Below, piece after piece: positions 56,140-64,000 of a stretch of 64,000 nucleotides of DNA. Below the pieces are notes generated by a model, which was given only the letters and a program-made list of their open reading frames with translations, was not told the DNA's origin and ran no database searches. The translations under genes were made by a program, and so were the position numbers. This stretch comes from Paenibacillus borealis (GTDB lineage: Bacteria > Bacillota > Bacilli > Paenibacillales > Paenibacillaceae). Position 1 is the stretch's first letter; every line of letters begins with the position of its first letter. The stretch is from NCBI RefSeq assembly GCF_000758665.1, contig NZ_CP009285.1, positions 1,054,001 through 1,118,000 on the forward strand. The letters are read 5' to 3'.

Positions 56140-58719
56140 GTGAAAAATCGTAAAATGCTGGTCGCGGTGCTCGCCTGTGCCGCAGTCCTGCTGATCCTTG
56201 CCGGTTCAGCCTTAGTCTTCTCCTCACGCGGAGTGAAGGCCGTTGAAGCCTCGGCCTATATGGAAGTAACAGCTGAGCTGGAGGCCGGAACCGGGTTCGC
56301 CGCACTGCCGGATTCGTCCGGGGGCATTCCGGGCATGCAGCTTGCAGCAGATGAATCTGAGCTGTCCTTATACTTCAACCCTGAGACAACGGAAATCGCC
56401 GTGAAGGATAAACGTCATGGCCAGATCTGGTACAGCAATCCGGCGGGCCGCGGGCAGGATACCCTGGCTTCAGGATTCGAGAAGGAGCTGTTGTCCTCGC
56501 AGCTGAACGTACTGTTCCGCGACTCTATAGGTACACTTGAATCCTATACCAACTTCGCCCAGAGTATCAGCAGCAAACAATTCACTGCTGAGAGCCTTAA
56601 GAACGGGCTGCGGATTGTATATACGATTGGAGATACATCCATCGGGATTGATGCGCTGCCTAAGTTCATCAGCAAGACAAGAATGGAAGAGAAGGTCCAG
56701 GCCAATCTGGATGCGTCCAGCGCCAAATATGTAGGGCAGCGTTATTACCCGAAAGACGGCGATCCGGATGTTCTGGAGCGCATTGATGCCCAAGTCTCGA
56801 AGCCTCTGGTATTGAGCAAAATGACCGCAGCCTTCAATAAATCCGGTTATTCTGCGGAAGATCTGGCCTTCGATAATGCAGAGAACGGAGTGGAGGGCGG
56901 CTCGGGAACAAGCAAGCCAAACTTCATCATTCCGCTGGAATACCGGCTGGACGCAGGGTCACTCGTAGTAACCATCCCTGTAAATCAGGTCAAGGAGAGC
57001 GGCGAATATCAGATCCGCAGCCTGGAGCTGCTGAATATGTTCGGAGCAGCGGATCAGCAGAGCGACGGCTACATGTTCGTTCCGGACGGTTCCGGCAGCC
57101 TGATCTATCTGAATAACGGGAAGGTGAAGGAGGAGCAGTATGTACAGCGTGTATACGGCCCTGATCCGAATGATAACAGCTACAGACGCGGGCAGGTCAG
57201 CGAGAATGCCAGAATGCCGGTTTTTGGCCTGAAAACAGCAGATGCTGCATGGTTTGCCGTGATCGAGAAAGGTGATGCCATAGCCAGCATAGCCGCAGAT
57301 ATCAGCGGCAAGAAGAACTCGTATAACTTCATCCACAGCAGCTATACCCTGCGGGGGGAAGACGAGCTTGAGCTGTATACGGGGTCTACCATTCAGGAAA
57401 TTCAGCTGTTAAATGAAGAGATTTACAAAGGTGATATAGAGGTCCGCTACAGCTTCCTGGGCAAAGATAAAGCCAATTATTCAGGCATGGCTGAGCTGTA
57501 CCGGAATCAGCTGGCGGCCGAGAAGGTGCTGCAGCCTATGGAGACCGGACAGGATGTACCCTTGTATCTCGATATGCTGGGGGCTGTCGACAAGCAGAAG
57601 TCGTTCCTCGGCGTCCCTTACCGGTCCGAGATTGCCATGACCACCTTCGGGCAGGCGGCACAGGTTGCTGAACAATTGAAGCAGGATGGCATTGACCGGC
57701 TGCTTATGCGCTATACCGGCTGGTCTGCCAAAGGGGTGAATCACGCTACACCGGATAAGCTGAAGACGGAAAGTGTGCTCGGCAGCAAAGCGCAGCTTCT
57801 TGAATTATCAGAGAAGCTGGAACAGGCGGGAGGCATGTTGTTCCCGGATATCGCTTTCCAGAAGATTTATCACGATGACGGCGGCTTCACACCTTCCTCC
57901 GACGCCTCCCGGTTCGTGACCCGGGAAGAAGCGGAGCTCTATCCGTATAACCGGGCATTGAGCCGGATGGATATGACGCTTGGAAGCTACTATCTGTTGT
58001 CCCCGGCGAAACTGCCTTATTATGTGGACACGTTCATGAGTAAGTATAAAGCTTATGGGTTCAACGGCGTATCCTTGCGGGATCTCGGCAGTGTGCTCAG
58101 CTCGGATTTCCGGGTCAGCCGGGTCATTCAGCGGGAGACGGCCAAACAAATCGTAGAGGAGCAGCTGGGCAAGCTGGATCAGAGCATCGGCCAGACGATG
58201 ATTGCAGGGGGCAATGCCTATGCGTGGCCTTACTCCGATCATCTGATCAATGTGCCAACCGCCTCCAGCGGCTTCGTGCTGACAGATGAAGAAATCCCGT
58301 TCTATGAAATGGTTGTCCATGGTTACATCAGCTATGCGGGGACGCCTATGAATCTGAACGATGAGCAGGATCTCAAGGTGCAGCTGCTCCGCTCTATTGA
58401 ACTTGGGGCTGCGCCGCATTTCTCCTGGTCGTATGAGCCGTCCTCCAAGCTGAAATTCACTCATTTTGACGACATGTATGCCACAGGTTATCAGAATTGG
58501 TACGATCAGGCGGTTTCGTTGTACAAGGAAGTTAACAGGGTACTCTCCCCGGTACAGAATGCGCAAATCGTGAACCATATACGCCATCAGGAGGGTGTTG
58601 TGGAGGTGCAGTACAGCAACGGTATTTCGATATATGTGAATTACACAGACAAGCAAGTCTCCGTACACGGCTTCACCGTCGGAGCCGGACAATATGGGAT
58701 AGAAGGTGGGCAGTCATGA
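56140..58719 (+). CDS. DUF5696-domain exported protein
   Basis: 859 residues from a GTG (AAAGGAGG 8 bp upstream). One N-terminal membrane segment (about 7-29) exports or anchors the protein. The N-terminal half is beta-rich (LYFNPETTEIAVKDKRHGQI, GYMFVPDGSGSLIYLNNGK). The second half (about 470-800) looks like a TIM barrel (VPLYLDMLGAVDKQKSFLGV, RLLMRYTGWSAKGVNH, YGFNGVSLRDLGSVLSSDF). A beta-supersandwich followed by a barrel is a glycoside hydrolase layout, so an uncharacterised glycosidase is possible (inference). It overlaps the next permease by 4 bp. Confidence 0.82.
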   Translation: MKNRKMLVAVLACAAVLLILAGSALVFSSRGVKAVEASAYMEVTAELEAGTGFAALPDSSGGIPGMQLAADESELSLYFNPETTEIAVKDKRHGQIWYSNPAGRGQDTLASGFEKELLSSQLNVLFRDSIGTLESYTNFAQSISSKQFTAESLKNGLRIVYTIGDTSIGIDALPKFISKTRMEEKVQANLDASSAKYVGQRYYPKDGDPDVLERIDAQVSKPLVLSKMTAAFNKSGYSAEDLAFDNAENGVEGGSGTSKPNFIIPLEYRLDAGSLVVTIPVNQVKESGEYQIRSLELLNMFGAADQQSDGYMFVPDGSGSLIYLNNGKVKEEQYVQRVYGPDPNDNSYRRGQVSENARMPVFGLKTADAAWFAVIEKGDAIASIAADISGKKNSYNFIHSSYTLRGEDELELYTGSTIQEIQLLNEEIYKGDIEVRYSFLGKDKANYSGMAELYRNQLAAEKVLQPMETGQDVPLYLDMLGAVDKQKSFLGVPYRSEIAMTTFGQAAQVAEQLKQDGIDRLLMRYTGWSAKGVNHATPDKLKTESVLGSKAQLLELSEKLEQAGGMLFPDIAFQKIYHDDGGFTPSSDASRFVTREEAELYPYNRALSRMDMTLGSYYLLSPAKLPYYVDTFMSKYKAYGFNGVSLRDLGSVLSSDFRVSRVIQRETAKQIVEEQLGKLDQSIGQTMIAGGNAYAWPYSDHLINVPTASSGFVLTDEEIPFYEMVVHGYISYAGTPMNLNDEQDLKVQLLRSIELGAAPHFSWSYEPSSKLKFTHFDDMYATGYQNWYDQAVSLYKEVNRVLSPVQNAQIVNHIRHQEGVVEVQYSNGISIYVNYTDKQVSVHGFTVGAGQYGIEGGQS

Positions 58720-59615
58720 GGGGGAGCAGGCTCAGCTTAAACCACAAGCGCTCTTGGCTGGGAGTCGCCTTTATTACGCCGTGGCTGCTTGGATTCGTGT
58801 TCATGTTCGCGACTCCGCTCATCCAGTCGGTTAAGTTCAGCTTCAGCAAATTAAATGTGGATCCGTCAGGCTTCACACTGGAATGGGTAGGCTGGTCTAA
58901 TTTTAATAATGCATTGTTTGTAGATGCAACCTTCAACCGCGTACTCACCGAATCCGTCAGGGATATGGTGCTTAACGTTCCAATGATCCTGTTCTTCAGC
59001 CTGTTCTCGGCAACGCTGCTGAATCAGAAATTCCGGGGGAGAGTTCTGGCCCGTGCGATATTCTTCCTGCCGGTTATTCTGGCTTCGAATGCAATATCGG
59101 CGGCAGAAGCATCCGGACTGATCAACCTGGTGGGGGATGCCACGGCTGTGAATGAACTCGGTCAATCCGGCTCGCAGTACAACGTCATGGCGATGGTGAT
59201 GATTCTGAGTGATATCGGGCTGCCGCTGTCGTTCGTGGATTACATTGTGGATGCTATCCTGCGGATTTATGAGATTATTACGAGCTCGGGTGTACAGATT
59301 CTAATCTTCTTGGCCGCGCTGCAGTCTGTGCCGGGGGCGATGTACGAGGTAGCGAAGATTGAAGGGGCGACCGCTTATGAATCCTTTTGGAAAATCACCT
59401 TCCCGCTGGTAAGCCCGCTCATCCTGACCAATGTGATTTACACCATTATCGACTCTTTCACGGGCAGCAAAGTGACGCAAATGATCTTCACCACTGCGTT
59501 CACCACCCAGAACTTCGGCCTCAGTGCGGCTATGTCTTGGATCTATACGCTGATTATCAGCATCGTGCTGATTGTCGTGGGATACTTCCTGTCCAAAAGA
59601 GTGCATTACAATTGA
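58716..59615 (+). CDS. Carbohydrate ABC transporter permease (LacF type), second pair
   Basis: 299 residues, six membrane helices, EAA loop MYEVAKIEGATAYESFWKIT. The ATG overlaps the DUF5696 stop (ATGA), so translation is coupled. A longer external loop after the second helix (VGDATAVNELGQSGSQYNVM) differs from the first pair. Confidence 0.92.
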   Translation: MRGSRLSLNHKRSWLGVAFITPWLLGFVFMFATPLIQSVKFSFSKLNVDPSGFTLEWVGWSNFNNALFVDATFNRVLTESVRDMVLNVPMILFFSLFSATLLNQKFRGRVLARAIFFLPVILASNAISAAEASGLINLVGDATAVNELGQSGSQYNVMAMVMILSDIGLPLSFVDYIVDAILRIYEIITSSGVQILIFLAALQSVPGAMYEVAKIEGATAYESFWKITFPLVSPLILTNVIYTIIDSFTGSKVTQMIFTTAFTTQNFGLSAAMSWIYTLIISIVLIVVGYFLSKRVHYN

Positions 59616-59639
59616 TTAATCGCAAGGGAGGGTACGGCT

Positions 59640-60659
59640 ATGCAAGCTCCTCAATCTGTTCATCCTGTTCAAACCGCTCATAGAGAGGCGAATCACCACA
59701 GAGTCCAGAAGGTGAAAGGTAAAACGGTTGATATACTGTATGCACTGTTCCGCTATGCGCTGGTCACCGGGATTTCCTTCATCATTATTTACCCGCTGAT
59801 TATGAAGTTCTCGATCGCCTTCAAAGATAAAACGGACATCTATAATCCGACGATTTATATGATTCCTGTCCACTACACCATGGATAACATCAGAATGGCG
59901 ATGCAGATTCTGGACTACTTCCCGCTGCTGGGGAATACGCTGCTCTTCGTCGTAGTGACAACGGTACTGACCACGGCTTCCTGCGCTTTGGCCGGTTACG
60001 GCTTTGCCCGGTTCAGCTTTCCGGGAAGCAACATCCTGTTTGCGCTCGTCATTCTTACCCTGCTTGTCCCTACCAGCACGCTGATGGTACCGATGTACCT
60101 GCATTTCCGAAGCTTTGACATTATGGGGATTATTCATTTGATTACAGGGAAAAGCGGCATTAATCTGCTTAATACGTATTGGCCCTCCATGATTACATCT
60201 GCTACAGCTATCGGACTCAAGGCGGGATTGTTCATCTATATTTTCCGCCAGTTCTTCAAGGGGATGCCGAAGGAGATTGAGGAAGCGGCGCTGATCGACG
60301 GTGCAGGCGGCGTGAAGACGTTCCTGCGGATCATGCTGCCCAATGCGGTCTCGCCGATGATTACGGTGATCCTGTTCTGCTTCGTCTGGCAGTATAACGA
60401 TACCTTCTTCACCTCGCTGTTCATGAGCGAAATTGCACTTATGCCTACGAAGGTCAGCTCGCTGGCCGCGCAGGCCAATGCCCTGCTGCCGGGACTGCTG
60501 GGGGTAGGCGGGGGATCGGGTGTCAAGGCGGACCCCAATCATGTAGCGATGATTATCGATACCGGCATACTGCTGGCGATTCTCCCGTTGATTACCTTGT
60601 ATGTGGTAGTGCAGCGGTACTTCGTAGAGAGTGTGGAACGCAGCGGAATTATCGGCTGA
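59640..60659 (+). CDS. Carbohydrate ABC transporter permease (LacG type), second pair
   Basis: 339 residues, longer than its counterpart because of a polar N-terminal extension of about 30 residues and an external loop (LMPTKVSSLAAQANALLPGL). Six membrane helices; EAA loop EIEEAALIDGAGGVKTFLRI. AAGGGAGGGT precedes the ATG. It pairs with 58716. Confidence 0.92.
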   Translation: MQAPQSVHPVQTAHREANHHRVQKVKGKTVDILYALFRYALVTGISFIIIYPLIMKFSIAFKDKTDIYNPTIYMIPVHYTMDNIRMAMQILDYFPLLGNTLLFVVVTTVLTTASCALAGYGFARFSFPGSNILFALVILTLLVPTSTLMVPMYLHFRSFDIMGIIHLITGKSGINLLNTYWPSMITSATAIGLKAGLFIYIFRQFFKGMPKEIEEAALIDGAGGVKTFLRIMLPNAVSPMITVILFCFVWQYNDTFFTSLFMSEIALMPTKVSSLAAQANALLPGLLGVGGGSGVKADPNHVAMIIDTGILLAILPLITLYVVVQRYFVESVERSGIIG

Positions 60660-60684
60660 TCTTATTCAGAGAGGAATGAAGAAC

Positions 60685-61713
60685 ATGCTTAAAGAGAAGG
60701 CATCCCAATATATAGTGGAGCCTAAGCTGGTGAACCCGCATGCAGATGCGGGTGCGCTTAGGCTAATGACCTATCTGTGCAGCATCTACGGGTCCCGCGT
60801 ATTAACGGGACAGCAGATCGGAGTTGAATCGGCGCCCGAGCTTGATGTTCTGTACGAAGTGACAGGCAAATACCCGGCGGTCTACGGCTTAGACTTCATG
60901 AATTATTCGCCCTCCCGGACGGAGCGGGGGGCGCAGTGCAGCGACACCGATATTGCCATCGACTGGTGGCGGAGCGGCGGGATCGTAACCTTCTGCTGGC
61001 ACTGGAACGCGCCTAAGGATCTGATTGATCTTCCGCCAGACAAGACCTGGGGCAGCGGCTTCTATACAAAGGCCACGACCTTTGATCTTGCGCAGGCGAT
61101 GGATCATCCGGAGTCTGAGGAATATCAGCTGCTGCTGCGGGATATGGATGCCATCGCCCTGCAGCTGAAGCGGCTTCAGGCTGCTGGAGTCCCCGTATTG
61201 TGGAGACCGCTCCACGAGGCAGCGGGCGGCTGGTTCTGGTGGGGCGCACGCGGCGCCGATCCGTATATCCGGCTGTGGAAGCTGATGTTTGACCGCATGA
61301 CCAATCTGCATAAGCTGAACAACCTGATCTGGGTATGGAACGGCCAGCACAGCGACTGGTATCCGGGTGATGAATATGTCGATATCATCGGGGAGGATCT
61401 GTATCCTTCGGCCAGAGACTATAGCTCGCAGAAGAAACATTTTCAGCGTGCAGGAAGCTATTCCGGCCAGAACAAAATCATTGCCTTATCGGAGAACGGA
61501 GTGCTTCCGGACCCGGACTCCATGCTGAAGGATCAGGCCCTGTGGGCTTGGAACTGCACCTGGTACGGTACCTTTGTCTATAAGACTGAAGAGGATGGCC
61601 GGCGAACCTACAGCAGTGCTTATACCGGAAGGGAGCACCTGATCAAGTATTATAATCATCCGCTTACGATAACGAAGGATGAGCTGCCAAATCTAAGGGA
61701 CGAGAACGTATAG
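60685..61713 (+). CDS. GH26 beta-mannanase / mannobiohydrolase-type enzyme, intracellular
   Basis: 342 residues from the ATG at 60685; an ATG at 60676 is too close to the GAGAGG site, and earlier frame lies inside the permease gene. No signal peptide. GH26 motifs: GQQIGVESAPELD, FCWHWNAPKD, acid/base Glu178 (VLWRPLHEAAGGWFWWG), LNNLIWVWNGQ and nucleophile Glu270 (ALSENG). It should cleave imported beta-1,4-mannan oligosaccharides in the cytoplasm, upstream of the beta-mannosidase at 19341. 23 bp separate it from the GH5 gene. Confidence 0.92.
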   Translation: MLKEKASQYIVEPKLVNPHADAGALRLMTYLCSIYGSRVLTGQQIGVESAPELDVLYEVTGKYPAVYGLDFMNYSPSRTERGAQCSDTDIAIDWWRSGGIVTFCWHWNAPKDLIDLPPDKTWGSGFYTKATTFDLAQAMDHPESEEYQLLLRDMDAIALQLKRLQAAGVPVLWRPLHEAAGGWFWWGARGADPYIRLWKLMFDRMTNLHKLNNLIWVWNGQHSDWYPGDEYVDIIGEDLYPSARDYSSQKKHFQRAGSYSGQNKIIALSENGVLPDPDSMLKDQALWAWNCTWYGTFVYKTEEDGRRTYSSAYTGREHLIKYYNHPLTITKDELPNLRDENV

Positions 61714-61736
61714 AATGATTAAGAAGGGAGCCTGAG

Positions 61737-63653
61737 ATGAAGCTGAAACGCTCATTCTTCATTACCTGTATACTGCTGCTGGCTGTCATGGTGACGGCTG
61801 TTCCTGCGCAGGCGGAATCCCAAGAGAAGAAGAGTGCCATGCAGGCTTATGTAGAATCGGTCGGGCCGGGCTGGAACCTGGGGAATACCTTCGAGGCCTC
61901 CAGGGATGAAACTTCATGGGGGAACCCGGCCGTGACTCAGGCCTTCATCGGGCAGCTTGCGGAGGAGGGCTATAAGAGCATCCGTATCCCGGTTACCTGG
62001 AAGCACCGGATGGGCGATGCCCCTGATTATGTGATCCGGCAGGATTTCATGGCCCGGATTCAGGAGATTGTCGACTGGTCGCTGGCGGCGGATCTTCATG
62101 TGATTATTAATCTCCATCATGACAGCAATTGGGTGATGAACATGGCGGCGGAGCATGATGAGGTGCTGGCCAGATTCAATGCCGCCTGGACGCAGATTGC
62201 CGGGCATTTCAAGAATTATCCGGACAGCCTGATGTTCGAGAGTCTGAATGAGCCGCGTTTCTCCGACGACTGGAGCAAGGACAGCCCGGAATATTTCACC
62301 ATGCTGGATGAACTGAATGTGTCCTTTCATACTATTGTCCGGCATTCCGGAGGGAACAACAAGCAGCGGCCGCTGGTACTTTCTACGCTCACTGCTGCCC
62401 CTACCCAGGCCAGACTGGATGCATTAGCCGCAACCATCACGAAATTAAAAGACGATCGGCTGATAGCAACGTTCCACTACTATGGTTATTATGCGTTCAG
62501 TGTGAACCTTGGCGGTTCGACCACGTTCGATACCACGGCCAGGGAGGATCTGATTCAGGCGTTCGACCGGGCATATGAGACCTTCACAGCCAAAGGCATT
62601 CCCGTAATCGTCGGGGAATTCGGCCTGCTCGGGTTCGATAAATCGTTGAGTACGGTCCAGCATGGCGAGATTCTGAAGTTTTTTGAATACGTTACCTACT
62701 ATGCCCATGAGAAAAAAATGCCGCTGATGTTATGGGACAACGGGCAGCATTTCGACCGGCGCACATTCAAGTGGATAGACGAGGAGCTTCATCAGGTGAT
62801 GAAGCAGGGCTGGAAAGGCCGTTCCTCCAATGCGGAGACGGATTCGGTCTATATTCTAAAGGATGCGGAAATCAAGGATACCGCCATTCCGCTGAATTTG
62901 AACGGAAACACGTTCACGGCGCTGCTTAATCAGGAACAGGTGCTTGTAAAAGGAACGGATTACGAGCTTGACGGAGATCATCTCATCCTCAAAGCTGCGC
63001 TGCTGCAGAAGCTTGTTACACAGAAGTACGGAATTAATGCAGTGCTGACTGCCAGATTCAGCGCGGGTGCTGACTGGAGAATGGACATTATTTATTACGA
63101 TACGCCGAGTATGATCAGTGCGCAGGCTCCGGAGGGGATATACACGATCCCGGTCTGGTTTAACGGGGACAGCCTGGCAACGCTGGAAGCCGTCTATACG
63201 GCTGGCGGCAATGCCGGACCTAATGACTGGACGCCCTTCAAGGAGTACTACAAAGCCTTCTATCCGGACTATACCACCGGAGAGATCAAATTCACGGATG
63301 AATTCTGGAAGGAAGTCAAGGATGGGGAAGTGCAGCTGAAGCTGCATTTCCGCAGCGGTGCAGTCATCCCGTATACGATCACCAAGACAGGCACTCAAAT
63401 TGCCGGAGTCTCCGTGGAGGATGCAGAAAAGGCGGCAGCGCTGGCTGCGGAAGAAGCAGATGGGCAAGCAGTCGAGACACTGGCAGCTTCTGCTGAACCA
63501 TCAGCCACTGCAACAGCAGCTTCAGTAGACACCGCTGCTGAAGCCACCCAGCCGGAGGAGGGCAGCAATACCTTGGTGACCCTTTTGCCGCTATTGGCGC
63601 TGATTGTTATGGCGGGAGCGGGGATTTACTGGTGGAGAATGAGAAGAAGGTAG
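61737..63653 (+). CDS. Secreted, membrane-anchored GH5 endoglycanase with CBM_X2 and CBM46-like modules
   Basis: 638 residues. Signal peptide to about residue 27 (VPAQAES). The GH5 (subfamily 4-like) domain occupies 30-370: GPGWNLGNTFEA, VIINLHHDSNWV, acid/base Glu172 (SLNEPRF), HYYGYYAFS, nucleophile Glu294 (VIVGEFGLLG). An Ig-like CBM_X2 module (about 378-465) and a CBM46-like module (about 470-565) follow, then an Ala/Glu/Thr linker and a membrane helix (about 612-633) with RMRRR at the end. There is no LPxTG, so it is membrane-held, not sortase-linked. Substrate may be mannan, glucomannan, xyloglucan or cellulose. Confidence 0.9.
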   Translation: MKLKRSFFITCILLLAVMVTAVPAQAESQEKKSAMQAYVESVGPGWNLGNTFEASRDETSWGNPAVTQAFIGQLAEEGYKSIRIPVTWKHRMGDAPDYVIRQDFMARIQEIVDWSLAADLHVIINLHHDSNWVMNMAAEHDEVLARFNAAWTQIAGHFKNYPDSLMFESLNEPRFSDDWSKDSPEYFTMLDELNVSFHTIVRHSGGNNKQRPLVLSTLTAAPTQARLDALAATITKLKDDRLIATFHYYGYYAFSVNLGGSTTFDTTAREDLIQAFDRAYETFTAKGIPVIVGEFGLLGFDKSLSTVQHGEILKFFEYVTYYAHEKKMPLMLWDNGQHFDRRTFKWIDEELHQVMKQGWKGRSSNAETDSVYILKDAEIKDTAIPLNLNGNTFTALLNQEQVLVKGTDYELDGDHLILKAALLQKLVTQKYGINAVLTARFSAGADWRMDIIYYDTPSMISAQAPEGIYTIPVWFNGDSLATLEAVYTAGGNAGPNDWTPFKEYYKAFYPDYTTGEIKFTDEFWKEVKDGEVQLKLHFRSGAVIPYTITKTGTQIAGVSVEDAEKAAALAAEEADGQAVETLAASAEPSATATAASVDTAAEATQPEEGSNTLVTLLPLLALIVMAGAGIYWWRMRRR

Positions 63654-63670
63654 GCTTGGCGGATAACAAG

Positions 63671-63721
63671 GCAGCAGCAACCGTGGACTGGGAAATGATG
63701 TCCTGGTTGCTGCTTTTTTTT
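63671..63721 (+). terminator. Terminator of the glycan locus
   Basis: AGCAGCAACC and GGTTGCTGCT form a perfect stem around a 22-base loop, followed by eight T. It lies 20 bp after the GH5 stop. Confidence 0.92.
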
Positions 63722-63739
63722 GACTGCATAGTTAATTGA

Positions 63740-64000
63740 TCAATGCTCCCGGGTGTTCATTAAAAGCTGTAAACGCGCAGCCGTTTCTGCAGTAGCTGTA
63801 TAAATCATCAGCTTCAGATCCGGATGGCCCTGCGGCTGTAAGGTCACATGTTCAAACTCCAGCTCTCCGATACCGGGTTCATTCCACTGTTTGTGGCAGT
63901 CCGTTACAACCTGGACATCATGCAGCGGCCATTTCTCACGGAACAGTGGGCTGCTCTGCATAAATTCCCCGATAAGCTCCTTAAACCTCGAATCATTGGG
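63740..64000 (-). CDS. MmyB-type XRE regulator, C-terminal part (partial)
   Basis: The open frame enters from the right edge and ends at 63740, giving the last 86 residues. FREKWPLHDV, GELEFEHVTLQPQGHPDLKL and MIYTATAETAARLQ match the end of the MmyB-like ligand-binding domain that follows an N-terminal helix-turn-helix in XRE-family regulators. The DNA-binding part is outside the window. Convergent with the GH5 gene. Confidence 0.82.
   Translation of the reverse strand, partial: PNDSRFKELIGEFMQSSPLFREKWPLHDVQVVTDCHKQWNEPGIGELEFEHVTLQPQGHPDLKLMIYTATAETAARLQLLMNTREH

Overview
The window looks like chromosomal DNA of a Paenibacillus-type Firmicute. GC content is moderate to high, AGGAGG-like ribosome sites are strong, and GTG or TTG starts are common. 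There are two- and one-component regulators of the YesM/YesN/AraC kind, and many carbohydrate ABC importers that lack their own ATPase. The genus assignment is inferred from gene style; no rRNA or taxonomic marker is present. No tRNA, rRNA, CRISPR array or complete insertion sequence was seen.

Layout. 1-11 kb: the start of a membrane sensor/regulator (minus strand, cut by the window edge), a secreted modular beta-helix protein (PKD, Fn3, Pro-Thr linker, PA14), an intracellular beta-helix protein overlapping a probable alpha/alpha-barrel glycosidase, and a membrane-bound AraC regulator. 11-19 kb, minus strand: an importer operon in the order solute-binding lipoprotein, two permeases, YesM-type kinase, YesN-type response regulator, spermidine-synthase-like protein, with a perfect cre (CcpA) site at its promoter. 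19.3-24.7 kb, plus strand: beta-mannosidase (GH2) and alpha-galactosidase (GH36). 25.7-33 kb: a DUF2294-like gene, then a six-gene operon joining a PotABCD-type importer to a nucleoside hydrolase and an adenine deaminase, probably a purine-nucleoside salvage unit. 35-43.4 kb: a membrane-anchored protein, CYTH protein, threonine synthase, SDR and Gfo/Idh/MocA oxidoreductases, a radical SAM protein and an OmpR/HK pair. 44.4-46 kb: an alpha/beta hydrolase and a small Cys-containing protein. 46.3-63.7 kb: a large glycan locus with a divergent LacI regulator, two solute-binding proteins (one fused to carbohydrate-binding-like domains), two permease pairs, an NHL protein, a Yip1 protein, a DUF5696 protein, an intracellular GH26 mannanase and a membrane-anchored GH5 enzyme. 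GH2, GH36, GH26 and GH5 together suggest (galacto/gluco)mannan use. The window ends in the 3' part of an MmyB-type regulator.

The most unusual content is in the gaps between genes. Two unrelated sequence families of about 180 bp share one architecture: four arms spaced about 51, 62 and 51 bp apart, which is close to whole helical turns. Family 1 (two copies) has four 23-bp palindromes of the form TTARYTGTA, 5 bases, TRCARYTAA. Family 2 (three copies, one truncated) has nested inverted arms built on GGACTGAGATTCCG, with matched changes in pairing arms. Two 51-bp tandem hairpin arrays (about 18 and 10 units) lie on either side of the 35-43 kb block, and there are further 29-bp, 19/20-bp and TAGCAG-type repeats. 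These are the best candidates for something undescribed. Second is the NHL-Yip1-DUF5696 trio sandwiched between the two permease pairs.
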